DNA from: Vibrio diabolicus
GTDB taxonomy: Bacteria > Pseudomonadota > Gammaproteobacteria > Enterobacterales > Vibrionaceae
Direction: 5' to 3'
Length of the DNA stretch: 64,000 bases
NCBI GenBank assembly: GCA_001048675.1
Contig: CCKK01000023.1
Coordinates: 372,001-436,000, forward strand
How positions within the stretch are numbered: the first letter of the stretch is position 1; each line of letters begins with the position of its first letter. Positions 57,066 to 64,000 of the stretch are shown one piece after another. Made by a program: the position numbers and the translations under genes. Below the pieces are notes generated by a model. The model did no database searches. It was not told the origin of the DNA and saw only the letters and a list, made by a program, of their open reading frames with translations.

Positions 57066-58277
57066 ATGACAACGGAAATTAAAGTAGAGCGCGGTTTATT
57101 CGATGAGGTAATGGTACCTTGCTATAACCCGATGGAAATGATCCCTGTTAAAGGTGAAGGTTCACGTGTTTGGGATCAGGAAGGTAATGAATACATCGAC
57201 TTTGCTGGTGGTATTGCAGTGAGCTGTCTTGGCCATTGTCATCCAGTAATGGTAAACGCATTAACAGAGCAAGCTAACAAGCTGTGGCACTTAAGTAACG
57301 TGATGACGAACGAACCAGCACTTCGTCTGGCGAAAAAGCTAACAGAAGTGAGCTTTGCTGAGCGCGTATTCTTTGCTAACTCTGGCGCAGAAGCGAACGA
57401 AGCGGCACTTAAGCTGGCACGTCGTTACGCTGCTGACGTACATGGTGCTGAGAAATCAGAAATCATCGCATTCAAACAAGGTTTCCACGGTCGTACGTTC
57501 TTTACCGTAACGGTTGGTGGTCAAGCGGCTTACTCTGACGGTTTTGGTCCTAAGCCTGGTGACGTTACCCACTTACCTTACAATGATATCGAAGCACTAC
57601 AGGCACACATGTCTGATCGCACATGTGCGGTGATGATGGAGCCACTACAAGGTGAAGGCGGTATCGTGCCACCAACGCCTGAGTTTGCTCAAGCAGTACG
57701 TGAGCTGTGTGACAAACACAACGCGCTACTGATCTTCGATGAAGTGCAAACCGGTAATGGTCGTACAGGTAACTTCTACGCTTACCAAGGTTTAGGTATT
57801 ACACCTGATATTCTAAGCACCGCGAAATCACTCGGTGGAGGTTTCCCAATCGGTGCAATGCTTACTACTGCAAAATTAGCAGAGCACATGAAAGTCGGTA
57901 CGCACGGTTCAACATACGGCGGTAACCCACTCGCGTGTGCTGTAGCAGAAGCAGTTGTGAACGAAGTTACTAAGCCTGAAGTGTTGGCTGGTGTGCTAGA
58001 ACGCGAAGCGATGTTCCGCGAAGGTCTAGAGAAGATCAATGCTAAGTACAACATCTTCTCAGAAGTTCGTGGTCAAGGCCTATTGCTTGGCGCTGCACTA
58101 AATGAAGAATGGCAAGGCCGTGCGCGTGATGTTCTCGTCGCTGCAGGCAAACAAGGTCTCATGGTATTGGTTGCGGGTGCCAATGTCGTACGTTTCACAC
58201 CATCACTCGTTATCACACAACAAGAAATTGAAGAAGGCTTGGCGAAACTGGATAAAGCGATCGCGACTTTAGTTTAA
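57066..58277 (+). CDS. astC: Acetylornithine/succinylornithine aminotransferase
   Basis: Encodes 403 residues. It transaminates N-acetylornithine (arginine synthesis, ArgD) or N2-succinylornithine (arginine succinyltransferase pathway, AstC). PLP motifs are ANSGAEANEAALKLARR, IFDEVQTGNGRTG (Asp that holds the pyridine ring) and TAKSLGGGFP (Lys Schiff base). The next genes are astA and astD, so a role in arginine breakdown is favoured, and one bifunctional protein is likely. AAGGA precedes the ATG. Confidence 0.92.
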   Translation: MTTEIKVERGLFDEVMVPCYNPMEMIPVKGEGSRVWDQEGNEYIDFAGGIAVSCLGHCHPVMVNALTEQANKLWHLSNVMTNEPALRLAKKLTEVSFAERVFFANSGAEANEAALKLARRYAADVHGAEKSEIIAFKQGFHGRTFFTVTVGGQAAYSDGFGPKPGDVTHLPYNDIEALQAHMSDRTCAVMMEPLQGEGGIVPPTPEFAQAVRELCDKHNALLIFDEVQTGNGRTGNFYAYQGLGITPDILSTAKSLGGGFPIGAMLTTAKLAEHMKVGTHGSTYGGNPLACAVAEAVVNEVTKPEVLAGVLEREAMFREGLEKINAKYNIFSEVRGQGLLLGAALNEEWQGRARDVLVAAGKQGLMVLVAGANVVRFTPSLVITQQEIEEGLAKLDKAIATLV

Positions 58278-58309
58278 GCGCGATATCAGTTTCAACGTCA
58301 ACGCAGACA

Positions 58310-58334
58310 CCCCCGTCAAGGATCTCTGATGGGG
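58310..58334. repeat. Hairpin between astC and astA
   Basis: CCCCCGTCA / TGATGGGGG, a 9-base stem with one G-U pair and a loop of 7 to 8 bases, but no T run. It could be an mRNA-stability or partial-termination hairpin in the operon. Confidence 0.5.
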
Positions 58335-58386
58335 GAATTGTTCCTACAATATAGTTAGGATCTTCTTGCATCTGGAGGGAGTATTG

Positions 58387-59406
58387 ATGCTAGTAGTTCG
58401 CCCTATCGCGATGTCGGATTATGACGCGCTGCACACTTGTGCGGTGGAGTCTGGTCACGGATTTACATCTCTACCGGTTAACGAAGAACTGTTAACCAAT
58501 CGAATCAAACACTCAGAGTACAGCTTTGGTAAGCCAGATGTGGCAGAACCAGGTGATGAAGGCTACCTGATGGTCGGCTTTGACTCTGAAACGGGTGAGG
58601 TTGCGGGTACCACCGGAATCGAAGCATCTATCGGCTGGGATGTCCCATTTTACTCGTATCACATTAGTAAAGTGGTGCACTCGTCACCAAAGCTTGGCGT
58701 CAATAATGTCGTCAAACTGCTTACTTTTGGTAATAACTACACGGGTAACAGCGAAATTTGTACCTTGTTCTTGCGTGAGAAATTCCGCCAAGGTCTGAAT
58801 GGTCGTCTAATGTCGAAGTGTCGTTTCCTCATGATGGCTGAGCACCCAGAGCGTTTCTCTGAAACGATCTTTGCGGAGATGCGTGGTGTTTCAGACGACG
58901 AAGGCAACTCGCCGTTCTGGCAATGGTTACAAGAGCATTTCTTCTCCATCGATTTCACACTTGCGGATTACCTCACTGGTATCGGCAAGAAAGGCTTTAT
59001 TGCTGACTTAATGCCGAAGCTGCCTATCTACATCAACCTGTTGAGTCCAGAAGCGCAAGAGGTCATTGGCCAAGTGCATGACAATACTCGCCCAGCATTA
59101 AAGCTGCTTGAGCATGAAGGCTTCACTAACCGTGGTTACGTGGATATTTTCGATGCGGGTCCAACCGTTGAATGTGACTTACGCAATATTGAATCGGTAC
59201 GTCACTCGTTCCGTGCGCAAGTGAAAATTGCACAACATAGCAGTACGCAAGACTTCTTGATGTGCAACTCATCGTTCGAAGACTTCCGCGCAGCAGTCAC
59301 CAAAGCGGCGTATGACGCTGAAACACAAAGCGTCATGATCGCACCAGACGTTGCGGATGCACTTTTGGTTGAGGAAGGGGACTTTGTTCGCCTTCTTCCG
59401 CAGTAA
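58387..59406 (+). CDS. astA: Arginine N-succinyltransferase
   Basis: Encodes 339 residues from the ATG at 58387, with GGAGGGAG 6 bases before it. AstA transfers succinyl from succinyl-CoA to arginine, the first step of the AST pathway of arginine use. The opening MLVVRPIAMSDYDAL and GHGFTSLPVN are family features. Stop and astD start are 28 bases apart. Confidence 0.95.
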   Translation: MLVVRPIAMSDYDALHTCAVESGHGFTSLPVNEELLTNRIKHSEYSFGKPDVAEPGDEGYLMVGFDSETGEVAGTTGIEASIGWDVPFYSYHISKVVHSSPKLGVNNVVKLLTFGNNYTGNSEICTLFLREKFRQGLNGRLMSKCRFLMMAEHPERFSETIFAEMRGVSDDEGNSPFWQWLQEHFFSIDFTLADYLTGIGKKGFIADLMPKLPIYINLLSPEAQEVIGQVHDNTRPALKLLEHEGFTNRGYVDIFDAGPTVECDLRNIESVRHSFRAQVKIAQHSSTQDFLMCNSSFEDFRAAVTKAAYDAETQSVMIAPDVADALLVEEGDFVRLLPQ

Positions 59407-59434
59407 CAGACGACAGAATTTAAGGATAGAAACA

Positions 59435-60892
59435 ATGACACATTGGATTGCAGGTGAATGGGTACAAGGTCAGGGTGAAGCATTTACGTCTCTGTCGCCT
59501 TACAACCAAGAAGTGATCTGGCAAGGCAACGGTGCAACGGCAGAGCAGGTGAATCAAGCGGTATCTGCAGCGCGTGAAGCGTTTATTGACTGGAAAAAAC
59601 GCCCATTTGCAGAGCGTGAGGCGATCGTGTTGGCTTTTGCTGAGAAAGTAAAAGAGAACAGCGAGAAAATCGCCGAAGTCATTGCCAAAGAAACTGGTAA
59701 GCCAATTTGGGAAACGCGCACTGAAGCAGCGGCAATGGCAGGTAAAATTGCAATCTCTATTCGTGCTTACCATGACCGCACCGGTGAAGCGAGCCGTGAA
59801 GCGGCGGGCAACCAAATTGTGTTGCGTCATCGCCCACTGGGCGTGATGGCGGTATTTGGGCCATATAACTTCCCTGGTCACCTACCAAATGGTCACATTG
59901 TGCCTGCGTTACTAGCGGGTAACACCGTTGTGTTCAAGCCATCCGAGCAAACGCCTTGGACTGGCGAGCTAGCTATGAAACTTTGGGAAGAAGCAGGTCT
60001 GCCGAAAGGCGTGATCAACCTTGTCCAAGGTGCGAAAGAAACCGGTATTGCGCTTGCTGATGCGAAAGGCATTGATGGCGTACTGTTCACGGGCAGCGCG
60101 AACACGGGGCATGTATTGCACCGTCAATTTGCGGGTCAACCAGACAAGATGTTAGCACTAGAAATGGGTGGTAATAACCCGATGGTGATCTCTGATAAAT
60201 ACGGTGATTTGGATGCCACGGTGTACACCATCATCCAGTCAGCGTTTATCAGTGCTGGTCAACGTTGTACGTGTGCTCGTCGTTTGTACGTGCCATTGGG
60301 TGAGAAAGGTGATGCGCTCATCACGAAACTGGTTGAAGCGACGAAGAATATTCGCGTAGACCAGCCATTTGCAGAGCCTGCGCCATTTATGGGGCCGCAA
60401 ATCTCCGTTGCCGCAGCCAAGTTCATTCTCGATGCACAAGCGAACCTTCAATCACTTGGTGGTGAAAGCTTGATTGAAGCTAAAGCAGGAGAGGCGGCGT
60501 TTGTTTCTCCGGGCATTATTGATGTAACGAACATTGCTGAGCTACCAGATGAAGAGTACTTCGGTCCACTTCTGCAAGTGGTGCGTTACGAAGGGCTAGA
60601 AAAAGCCGTAGAACTGGCGAACGACACGCGCTTTGGTCTCTCTGCTGGTTTAGTTTCAACTGACGACCAAGAATGGGAATACTTCGTTGACCATATTCGT
60701 GCAGGGATCGTGAACCGTAACCGCCAGCTCACTGGTGCAAGTGGTGATGCGCCATTTGGTGGTCCTGGTGCGTCAGGTAACCTACGTCCAAGCGCTTATT
60801 ACGCAGCAGACTACTGTGCGTACCCGATGGCATCAATGGAAGGTCAAGAGACTATCTTGCCTGCAACATTAAGCCCAGGTGTGGCGCTATAA
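59435..60892 (+). CDS. astD: Succinylglutamate semialdehyde dehydrogenase
   Basis: Encodes 485 residues from the ATG at 59435, with AAGGA before it; the open frame runs further upstream inside astA. AstD oxidises N-succinylglutamate semialdehyde to N-succinylglutamate with NAD+. Aldehyde dehydrogenase motifs are FGPYNFPGHLPNG, the base ALEMGGNNP and the nucleophile Cys in GQRCTCARR. astB and astE, which would complete the pathway, are not in the window. Confidence 0.95.
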   Translation: MTHWIAGEWVQGQGEAFTSLSPYNQEVIWQGNGATAEQVNQAVSAAREAFIDWKKRPFAEREAIVLAFAEKVKENSEKIAEVIAKETGKPIWETRTEAAAMAGKIAISIRAYHDRTGEASREAAGNQIVLRHRPLGVMAVFGPYNFPGHLPNGHIVPALLAGNTVVFKPSEQTPWTGELAMKLWEEAGLPKGVINLVQGAKETGIALADAKGIDGVLFTGSANTGHVLHRQFAGQPDKMLALEMGGNNPMVISDKYGDLDATVYTIIQSAFISAGQRCTCARRLYVPLGEKGDALITKLVEATKNIRVDQPFAEPAPFMGPQISVAAAKFILDAQANLQSLGGESLIEAKAGEAAFVSPGIIDVTNIAELPDEEYFGPLLQVVRYEGLEKAVELANDTRFGLSAGLVSTDDQEWEYFVDHIRAGIVNRNRQLTGASGDAPFGGPGASGNLRPSAYYAADYCAYPMASMEGQETILPATLSPGVAL

Positions 60893-61039
60893 GTTTTAAT
60901 AACAGAGTCGCAACCATGTATTGCGGCTCACCTTGCCGGCGAATCATTTAGGTATGGGTTGTAGTGATCGTTGGCAGAACACGGAAAGTGAGCAAAGACT
61001 CGGAAAAGCGTGTTGACTGACTGGCATTTACCGTCACAG

Positions 61040-61097
61040 GTTGATGGCTGCTCGTTCATTATTCTGGACAACTTTTCGTTGTGAACGAGCAGTCAAC
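61040..61097. repeat. Long inverted repeat between astD and the DUF1338 gene
   Basis: CTGCTCGTTCA (61048-61058) and TGAACGAGCAG (61082-61092) form a perfect 11-base stem with a 23-base loop. GTTGA (61040-61044) and TCAAC (61093-61097) extend it after a 3-base bulge. No T run follows. Confidence 0.6.
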
Positions 61098-61141
61098 TTC
61101 CGCTTACCTTTTAACTCTACATCTCGTAACAAGGAGTCGTT

Positions 61142-61933
61142 ATGACGCCCGATGTGTTATTTGAATCGCTATGGCAAGATTACATTCAACGTCTTTGCCC
61201 CTCTGCTGCGAAAGTACATCAGCTGCTTCAAGAAGATGAGCCTCTGATTAATGATCATATAGCTTTACGTACCTTCAATATTGCGCCTCTTGGTATCGAA
61301 ACCTTAGCTAAACCATTTGTAGCCATTGGCTACCAGGCATGTGGTGACTACGTTTTCGAAAGTAAAAAGCTGGTTGCTAAGCACTATGAACACCCTGATC
61401 CGAAGCAACCGAAAGTCTTTATTAGTGAGCTAAAAGTTGAGGAGTGTTCACCTGAGCTGCAAGAGATTGTGAAAAAGCTGGTGGCACAAGTCGATGCAGG
61501 CAAGCTGAACGATAGCGCATTCTTACATGGTGGACGCTTGTGGGATTTAAGCTTTGCTGACTACCAAACGTTGGCTAAAGAAAGTGAGTATGCATCTTGG
61601 TTAGCTGCGCATGGTTACGGCGCAAACCACTTCACGGTGAGCGTTAACCAGCTCAATGAATACGAAGAAGTGAAGCAAGTAAACGATCACTTACGTACGG
61701 CCGGATTTACCATCAATGAAAACGGCGGGGAAGTGAAGGGCACTCCTGAGGTGCTACTAGAACAATCATCGACCATGGCGGATAAAGTGGCGGTTCGCTT
61801 TAGCGAAGGCACTGAAATTATCCCTGGTGGCTTTTACGAGTTTGCTAAGCGCTACCCGATGGAAAATGGTGAGCTGTACCCAGGTTTTGTGGCGGCTTCA
61901 GCGGACAAAATCTTTGAAAGTACGAATGGCTAA
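61142..61933 (+). CDS. DUF1338 family protein, 2-oxoadipate dioxygenase/decarboxylase-like
   Basis: Encodes 263 residues. DUF1338 has the vicinal-oxygen-chelate fold; characterised members (HglS/YdcJ) convert 2-oxoadipate to 2-hydroxyglutarate with a mononuclear iron. NDHIALRTF near residue 37 holds the first metal His, and ANHFTVSVN near 160 another. Its place just after the ast genes suggests amino acid catabolism, but the substrate is inferred. AAGGAG precedes the ATG. Confidence 0.82.
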   Translation: MTPDVLFESLWQDYIQRLCPSAAKVHQLLQEDEPLINDHIALRTFNIAPLGIETLAKPFVAIGYQACGDYVFESKKLVAKHYEHPDPKQPKVFISELKVEECSPELQEIVKKLVAQVDAGKLNDSAFLHGGRLWDLSFADYQTLAKESEYASWLAAHGYGANHFTVSVNQLNEYEEVKQVNDHLRTAGFTINENGGEVKGTPEVLLEQSSTMADKVAVRFSEGTEIIPGGFYEFAKRYPMENGELYPGFVAASADKIFESTNG

Positions 61934-62013
61934 CTTTTAGGGTTAACCTTTCGGCTAACCAACTTGCTCATTAGTCTTTTGTTGCTCTGAGCTTAATGTG
62001 GTTACAAGACAAA

Positions 62014-62047
62014 TAAAAAGCCACCAATGTCGCCATTGGTGGCTTTT
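62014..62047. terminator. Bidirectional terminator between the DUF1338 gene and crp
   Basis: AAAAGCCACCAATG-TCGC-CATTGGTGGCTTTT, a 14-base stem between convergent genes. Confidence 0.9.
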
Positions 62048-62078
62048 ATAATTTTGTTCGCGTCACTCTGGTTTGAGA

Positions 62079-62711
62079 TTAACGAGTACCGTAAACCACG
62101 ATAGTTTTACCGTGCGCAGAGATTAAGTTCTGCTCTTCTAACATTTTCAAGATACGACCTACTGTCTCACGAGAACAGCCAACGATTTGACCGATTTCTT
62201 GACGAGTGATCTTGATTTGCATGCCGTCTGGGTGAGTCATTGCGTCTGGTTGTTTTGCAAGGTTCAGAAGCGTCTGAGCGATACGACCAGTTACGTCTAG
62301 GAACGCTAGGTCACCCACTTTTTGGCTAGTTACTTGAAGACGACGAGCCATCTGCGCAGAAAGGCGCATTAGGATGTCTGGGTTTACTTGGATAAGCTGA
62401 CGGAATTTCTTGAAAGAAATTTCAGCAACTTCACAAGGAGATTTAGCACGAACCCAAGCTGTGCGCTCTTGGTCTTCCTCGAATAGACCAAGTTCACCAA
62501 TAAAGTCTCCTTGGTTTAGGTAAGAAAGGATCATCTCCTTACCTTCTTCGTCTTTGATAAGAACCGCAACAGAACCTTTAACGATGTAGTACAAAGTTTC
62601 TGCCTTTTCGCCCGCGTGAATTAGCGTGCTCTTTGAAGGGTACTTATGAATATGACAGTGTGAAAGAAACCACTCTAATGTTGGGTCGGTTTGAGGTTTA
62701 CCTAGAACCAT
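62079..62711 (-). CDS. crp: cAMP receptor protein CRP
   Basis: Encodes 210 residues, the E. coli length. With cAMP it activates carbon-catabolite genes and, in vibrios, affects competence, virulence and quorum sensing. The cyclic-nucleotide domain has GELGLFEEDQERTAWVRA (with the phosphate-binding Arg and Ser/Ala region), and the helix-turn-helix recognition helix is RETVGRIL (181-188). A CRP-like site upstream suggests self-regulation. Confidence 0.97.
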   Translation of the reverse strand: MVLGKPQTDPTLEWFLSHCHIHKYPSKSTLIHAGEKAETLYYIVKGSVAVLIKDEEGKEMILSYLNQGDFIGELGLFEEDQERTAWVRAKSPCEVAEISFKKFRQLIQVNPDILMRLSAQMARRLQVTSQKVGDLAFLDVTGRIAQTLLNLAKQPDAMTHPDGMQIKITRQEIGQIVGCSRETVGRILKMLEEQNLISAHGKTIVVYGTR

Positions 62712-62902
62712 AATATCTCACTTCCTCTGCAGGGTACGCTTGCGCTATCCATATTTTAGCTAAGCCTGAATTAGGCCTACTAGAATAAGAGCACTTTTTA
62801 TATGCTGCAAGCTCTCTTGTGTTTCGGTAAGAAATAGTATCCTTTTTCGAAAACGATTTCTTGATTTTAATCGTGCCATGATTGAGATTTTGTAAGCAAA
62901 AC

Positions 62903-62918
62903 TGTGCACATGATCACG
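62903..62918. promoter_or_regulatory. Candidate CRP site upstream of crp
   Basis: TGTGC-N6-TCACG matches eight of the ten conserved bases, about 200 bases before the crp start. E. coli crp is also autoregulated. Confidence 0.45.
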
Positions 62919-62951
62919 GTATGAAAAGTAAACATCTTCGCAGGCAGGTTT

Positions 62952-63821
62952 TTAGCCAATTTTCCCTGTTTCGATGAGCTGTTGTAGGATAGGCCGAACT
63001 ATGAGCTCCATTGCAAAGCTCATCTTACCGCCTGGCACGACAATCGTGTTGTGGCGTGACATGAATGAGCCATCAATCATAGCCAGGAGATATGGGAAGT
63101 CGACTTTCTTTATCCCACGCAAGCGAATTACGACAAAGCTCTCATCCAGGCTTGGGATACCCTTCGCATTAAGTGGGTTGGAGGTATCGACCGTTGGGAC
63201 GCGCTGAAAGTTAATATGAGTGCGAGAAAATTGCGGAGTGATGTAGTTAAGATAATCGTCCATCGAGCGCACGATAGAATCCATTACTGCTTCTCGTGAA
63301 TGACCGCGGTCACGAGTATCACGCACAAACTTTTGGATCCACTCTAAGTTTACGATTGGTACCATACCAATCAAGAAATCCACATGCTGCGCAACATTAA
63401 CATCGCCATCCACAACACCGCCGTGCAAGCCTTCATAGAAGAGAACGTCACTGTTCTCCGGTAAGTCCTGCCACGGTGTGAAGGTACCAGGCATTTGATT
63501 ATAAGGTACGGCCTCGTCAAAGGTGTGTAGGTAGCGACGTACGCTGCCTGCGCCATCGTGACCATATTTACGGAAAAACTCTTCCAATCCTGGAAAGTCA
63601 TTAGCTTGAGGGCCAAAGTAGCTAATGTGTCGACCTTGCTCGCGCGCTTTACGGATTTCTATATCCATTTCAGGGCGAGTAAAGCGATGGAAGCTGTCGC
63701 CTTCAACCCATGCGGGTTTAACGTTCATCATATTGAACATCTTACGGAAGGCTTCAGATGTAGTGGTCGTGCCGGCACCGGATGAACCAGTAACCGCAAT
63801 AATTGGGTGTTTAGCTGACAT
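62952..63821 (-). CDS. prkB: Phosphoribulokinase-like protein PrkB
   Basis: Encodes 289 residues. The P-loop GSSGAGTTTTSEAF (12-25) and the DSFHRF and EGLHGG segments place it in the phosphoribulokinase/uridine kinase family. The bacterium has no Calvin cycle, so the true substrate is unknown. In E. coli prkB also lies close to crp. A short hairpin (63855-63876, 9-base stem) is seen in its leader. Confidence 0.9.
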   Translation of the reverse strand: MSAKHPIIAVTGSSGAGTTTTSEAFRKMFNMMNVKPAWVEGDSFHRFTRPEMDIEIRKAREQGRHISYFGPQANDFPGLEEFFRKYGHDGAGSVRRYLHTFDEAVPYNQMPGTFTPWQDLPENSDVLFYEGLHGGVVDGDVNVAQHVDFLIGMVPIVNLEWIQKFVRDTRDRGHSREAVMDSIVRSMDDYLNYITPQFSRTHINFQRVPTVDTSNPLNAKGIPSLDESFVVIRLRGIKKVDFPYLLAMIDGSFMSRHNTIVVPGGKMSFAMELIVRPILQQLIETGKIG

Positions 63822-63854
63822 GACAAACCTTGTCGAAAATTACTTACCTGTAAT

Positions 63855-63876
63855 GTGCAGTAGGCTGCTACTGCAC
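63855..63876. repeat. Hairpin upstream of prkB
   Basis: GTGCAGTAG-GCTG-CTACTGCAC, a 9-base stem with a 4-base loop, 34 bases before the prkB start. Role unknown. The rest of the window to base 64000 shows no gene. Confidence 0.5.
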
Positions 63877-64000
63877 GGTCGATAACCCACTATAGCACGT
63901 AACAATGCCTTGTCATTGAGTGGGGTACGGTAAAATGTGAAGGGTCTAAAATTTTGTTTTTACCTGAATATCGACGGTTTCGTGCAGTTCAGAGAACACG

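Overview
The window is a stretch of a gammaproteobacterial chromosome, almost certainly from the genus Vibrio. The evidence is the gene content (motX for the sodium-driven polar flagellum, an ExeM/Xds-type nuclease with a GlyGly-CTERM tail, an AmiB with LysM domains), the protein sequences, and the Vibrio-like habit of using CTA for leucine in highly expressed genes. A member of the Harveyi clade (V. parahaemolyticus / V. alginolyticus group) is the best guess, but species cannot be fixed by eye. It is core chromosome throughout: I see no prophage, transposase, integron, CRISPR array or genomic island.

Layout. 1-8 kb: cpxP with a perfect CpxR box, fieF, pfkA, a MATE pump, groES-groEL behind a heat-shock promoter, a small repeat protein and an MgtC-family protein. 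8-18.5 kb: epmB and efp are divergent, and epmA lies further on; together they make and modify elongation factor P. Between them are an SPFH protein and the fumarate reductase operon frdABCD. After epmA come VanZ-like, TetR and DHH genes. 18.5-30.5 kb: envC, cysE, gpsA, secB and a rhodanese on the minus strand, then gpmM, an EamA permease, an SLC13 permease with a frameshift, psd, rsgA and orn. 30.6-31.6 kb: a tRNA operon with two intact initiator tRNA-Met genes alternating with two tRNA-Gly genes that have each lost the anticodon arm, followed by a 620-base noncoding block with two perfect facing DnaA boxes. 31.6-42.2 kb: queG (frameshifted), tsaE, amiB, mutL, miaA, hfq, hflX, hflK, hflC. 42.2-52 kb: purA, motX, hmp and nsrR (divergent, with two NsrR-like sites between them), rnr, rlmB, gph, trpS. 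52-64 kb: a lipoprotein with a damaged start, an extracellular nuclease with a frameshift, pabA, astC-astA-astD, a DUF1338 gene, crp and prkB.

How the parts work together. Stress and envelope: CpxP, EnvC/AmiB and HflKC. Protein folding and export: GroESL and SecB. Translation and tRNA modification: EpmA/EpmB/EF-P, QueG, TsaE, MiaA, TrpS, RlmB and RNase R. Anaerobic and nitrosative metabolism: FrdABCD and NsrR/Hmp. Arginine catabolism: AstCAD. CRP-like sites lie upstream of frdA, the nuclease gene and crp itself.

Two things stand out. First, the DnaA-box block sits at the same place (between the Gly tRNA operon and queG) as the DnaA-titrating locus datA of Escherichia coli. Second, five genes between 26 and 54 kb look interrupted by one extra A/T base each, four of them in homopolymer runs, and both tRNA-Gly genes have internal deletions. 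This points either to systematic sequence error or to real decay, and should be settled before any of these genes is called a pseudogene.
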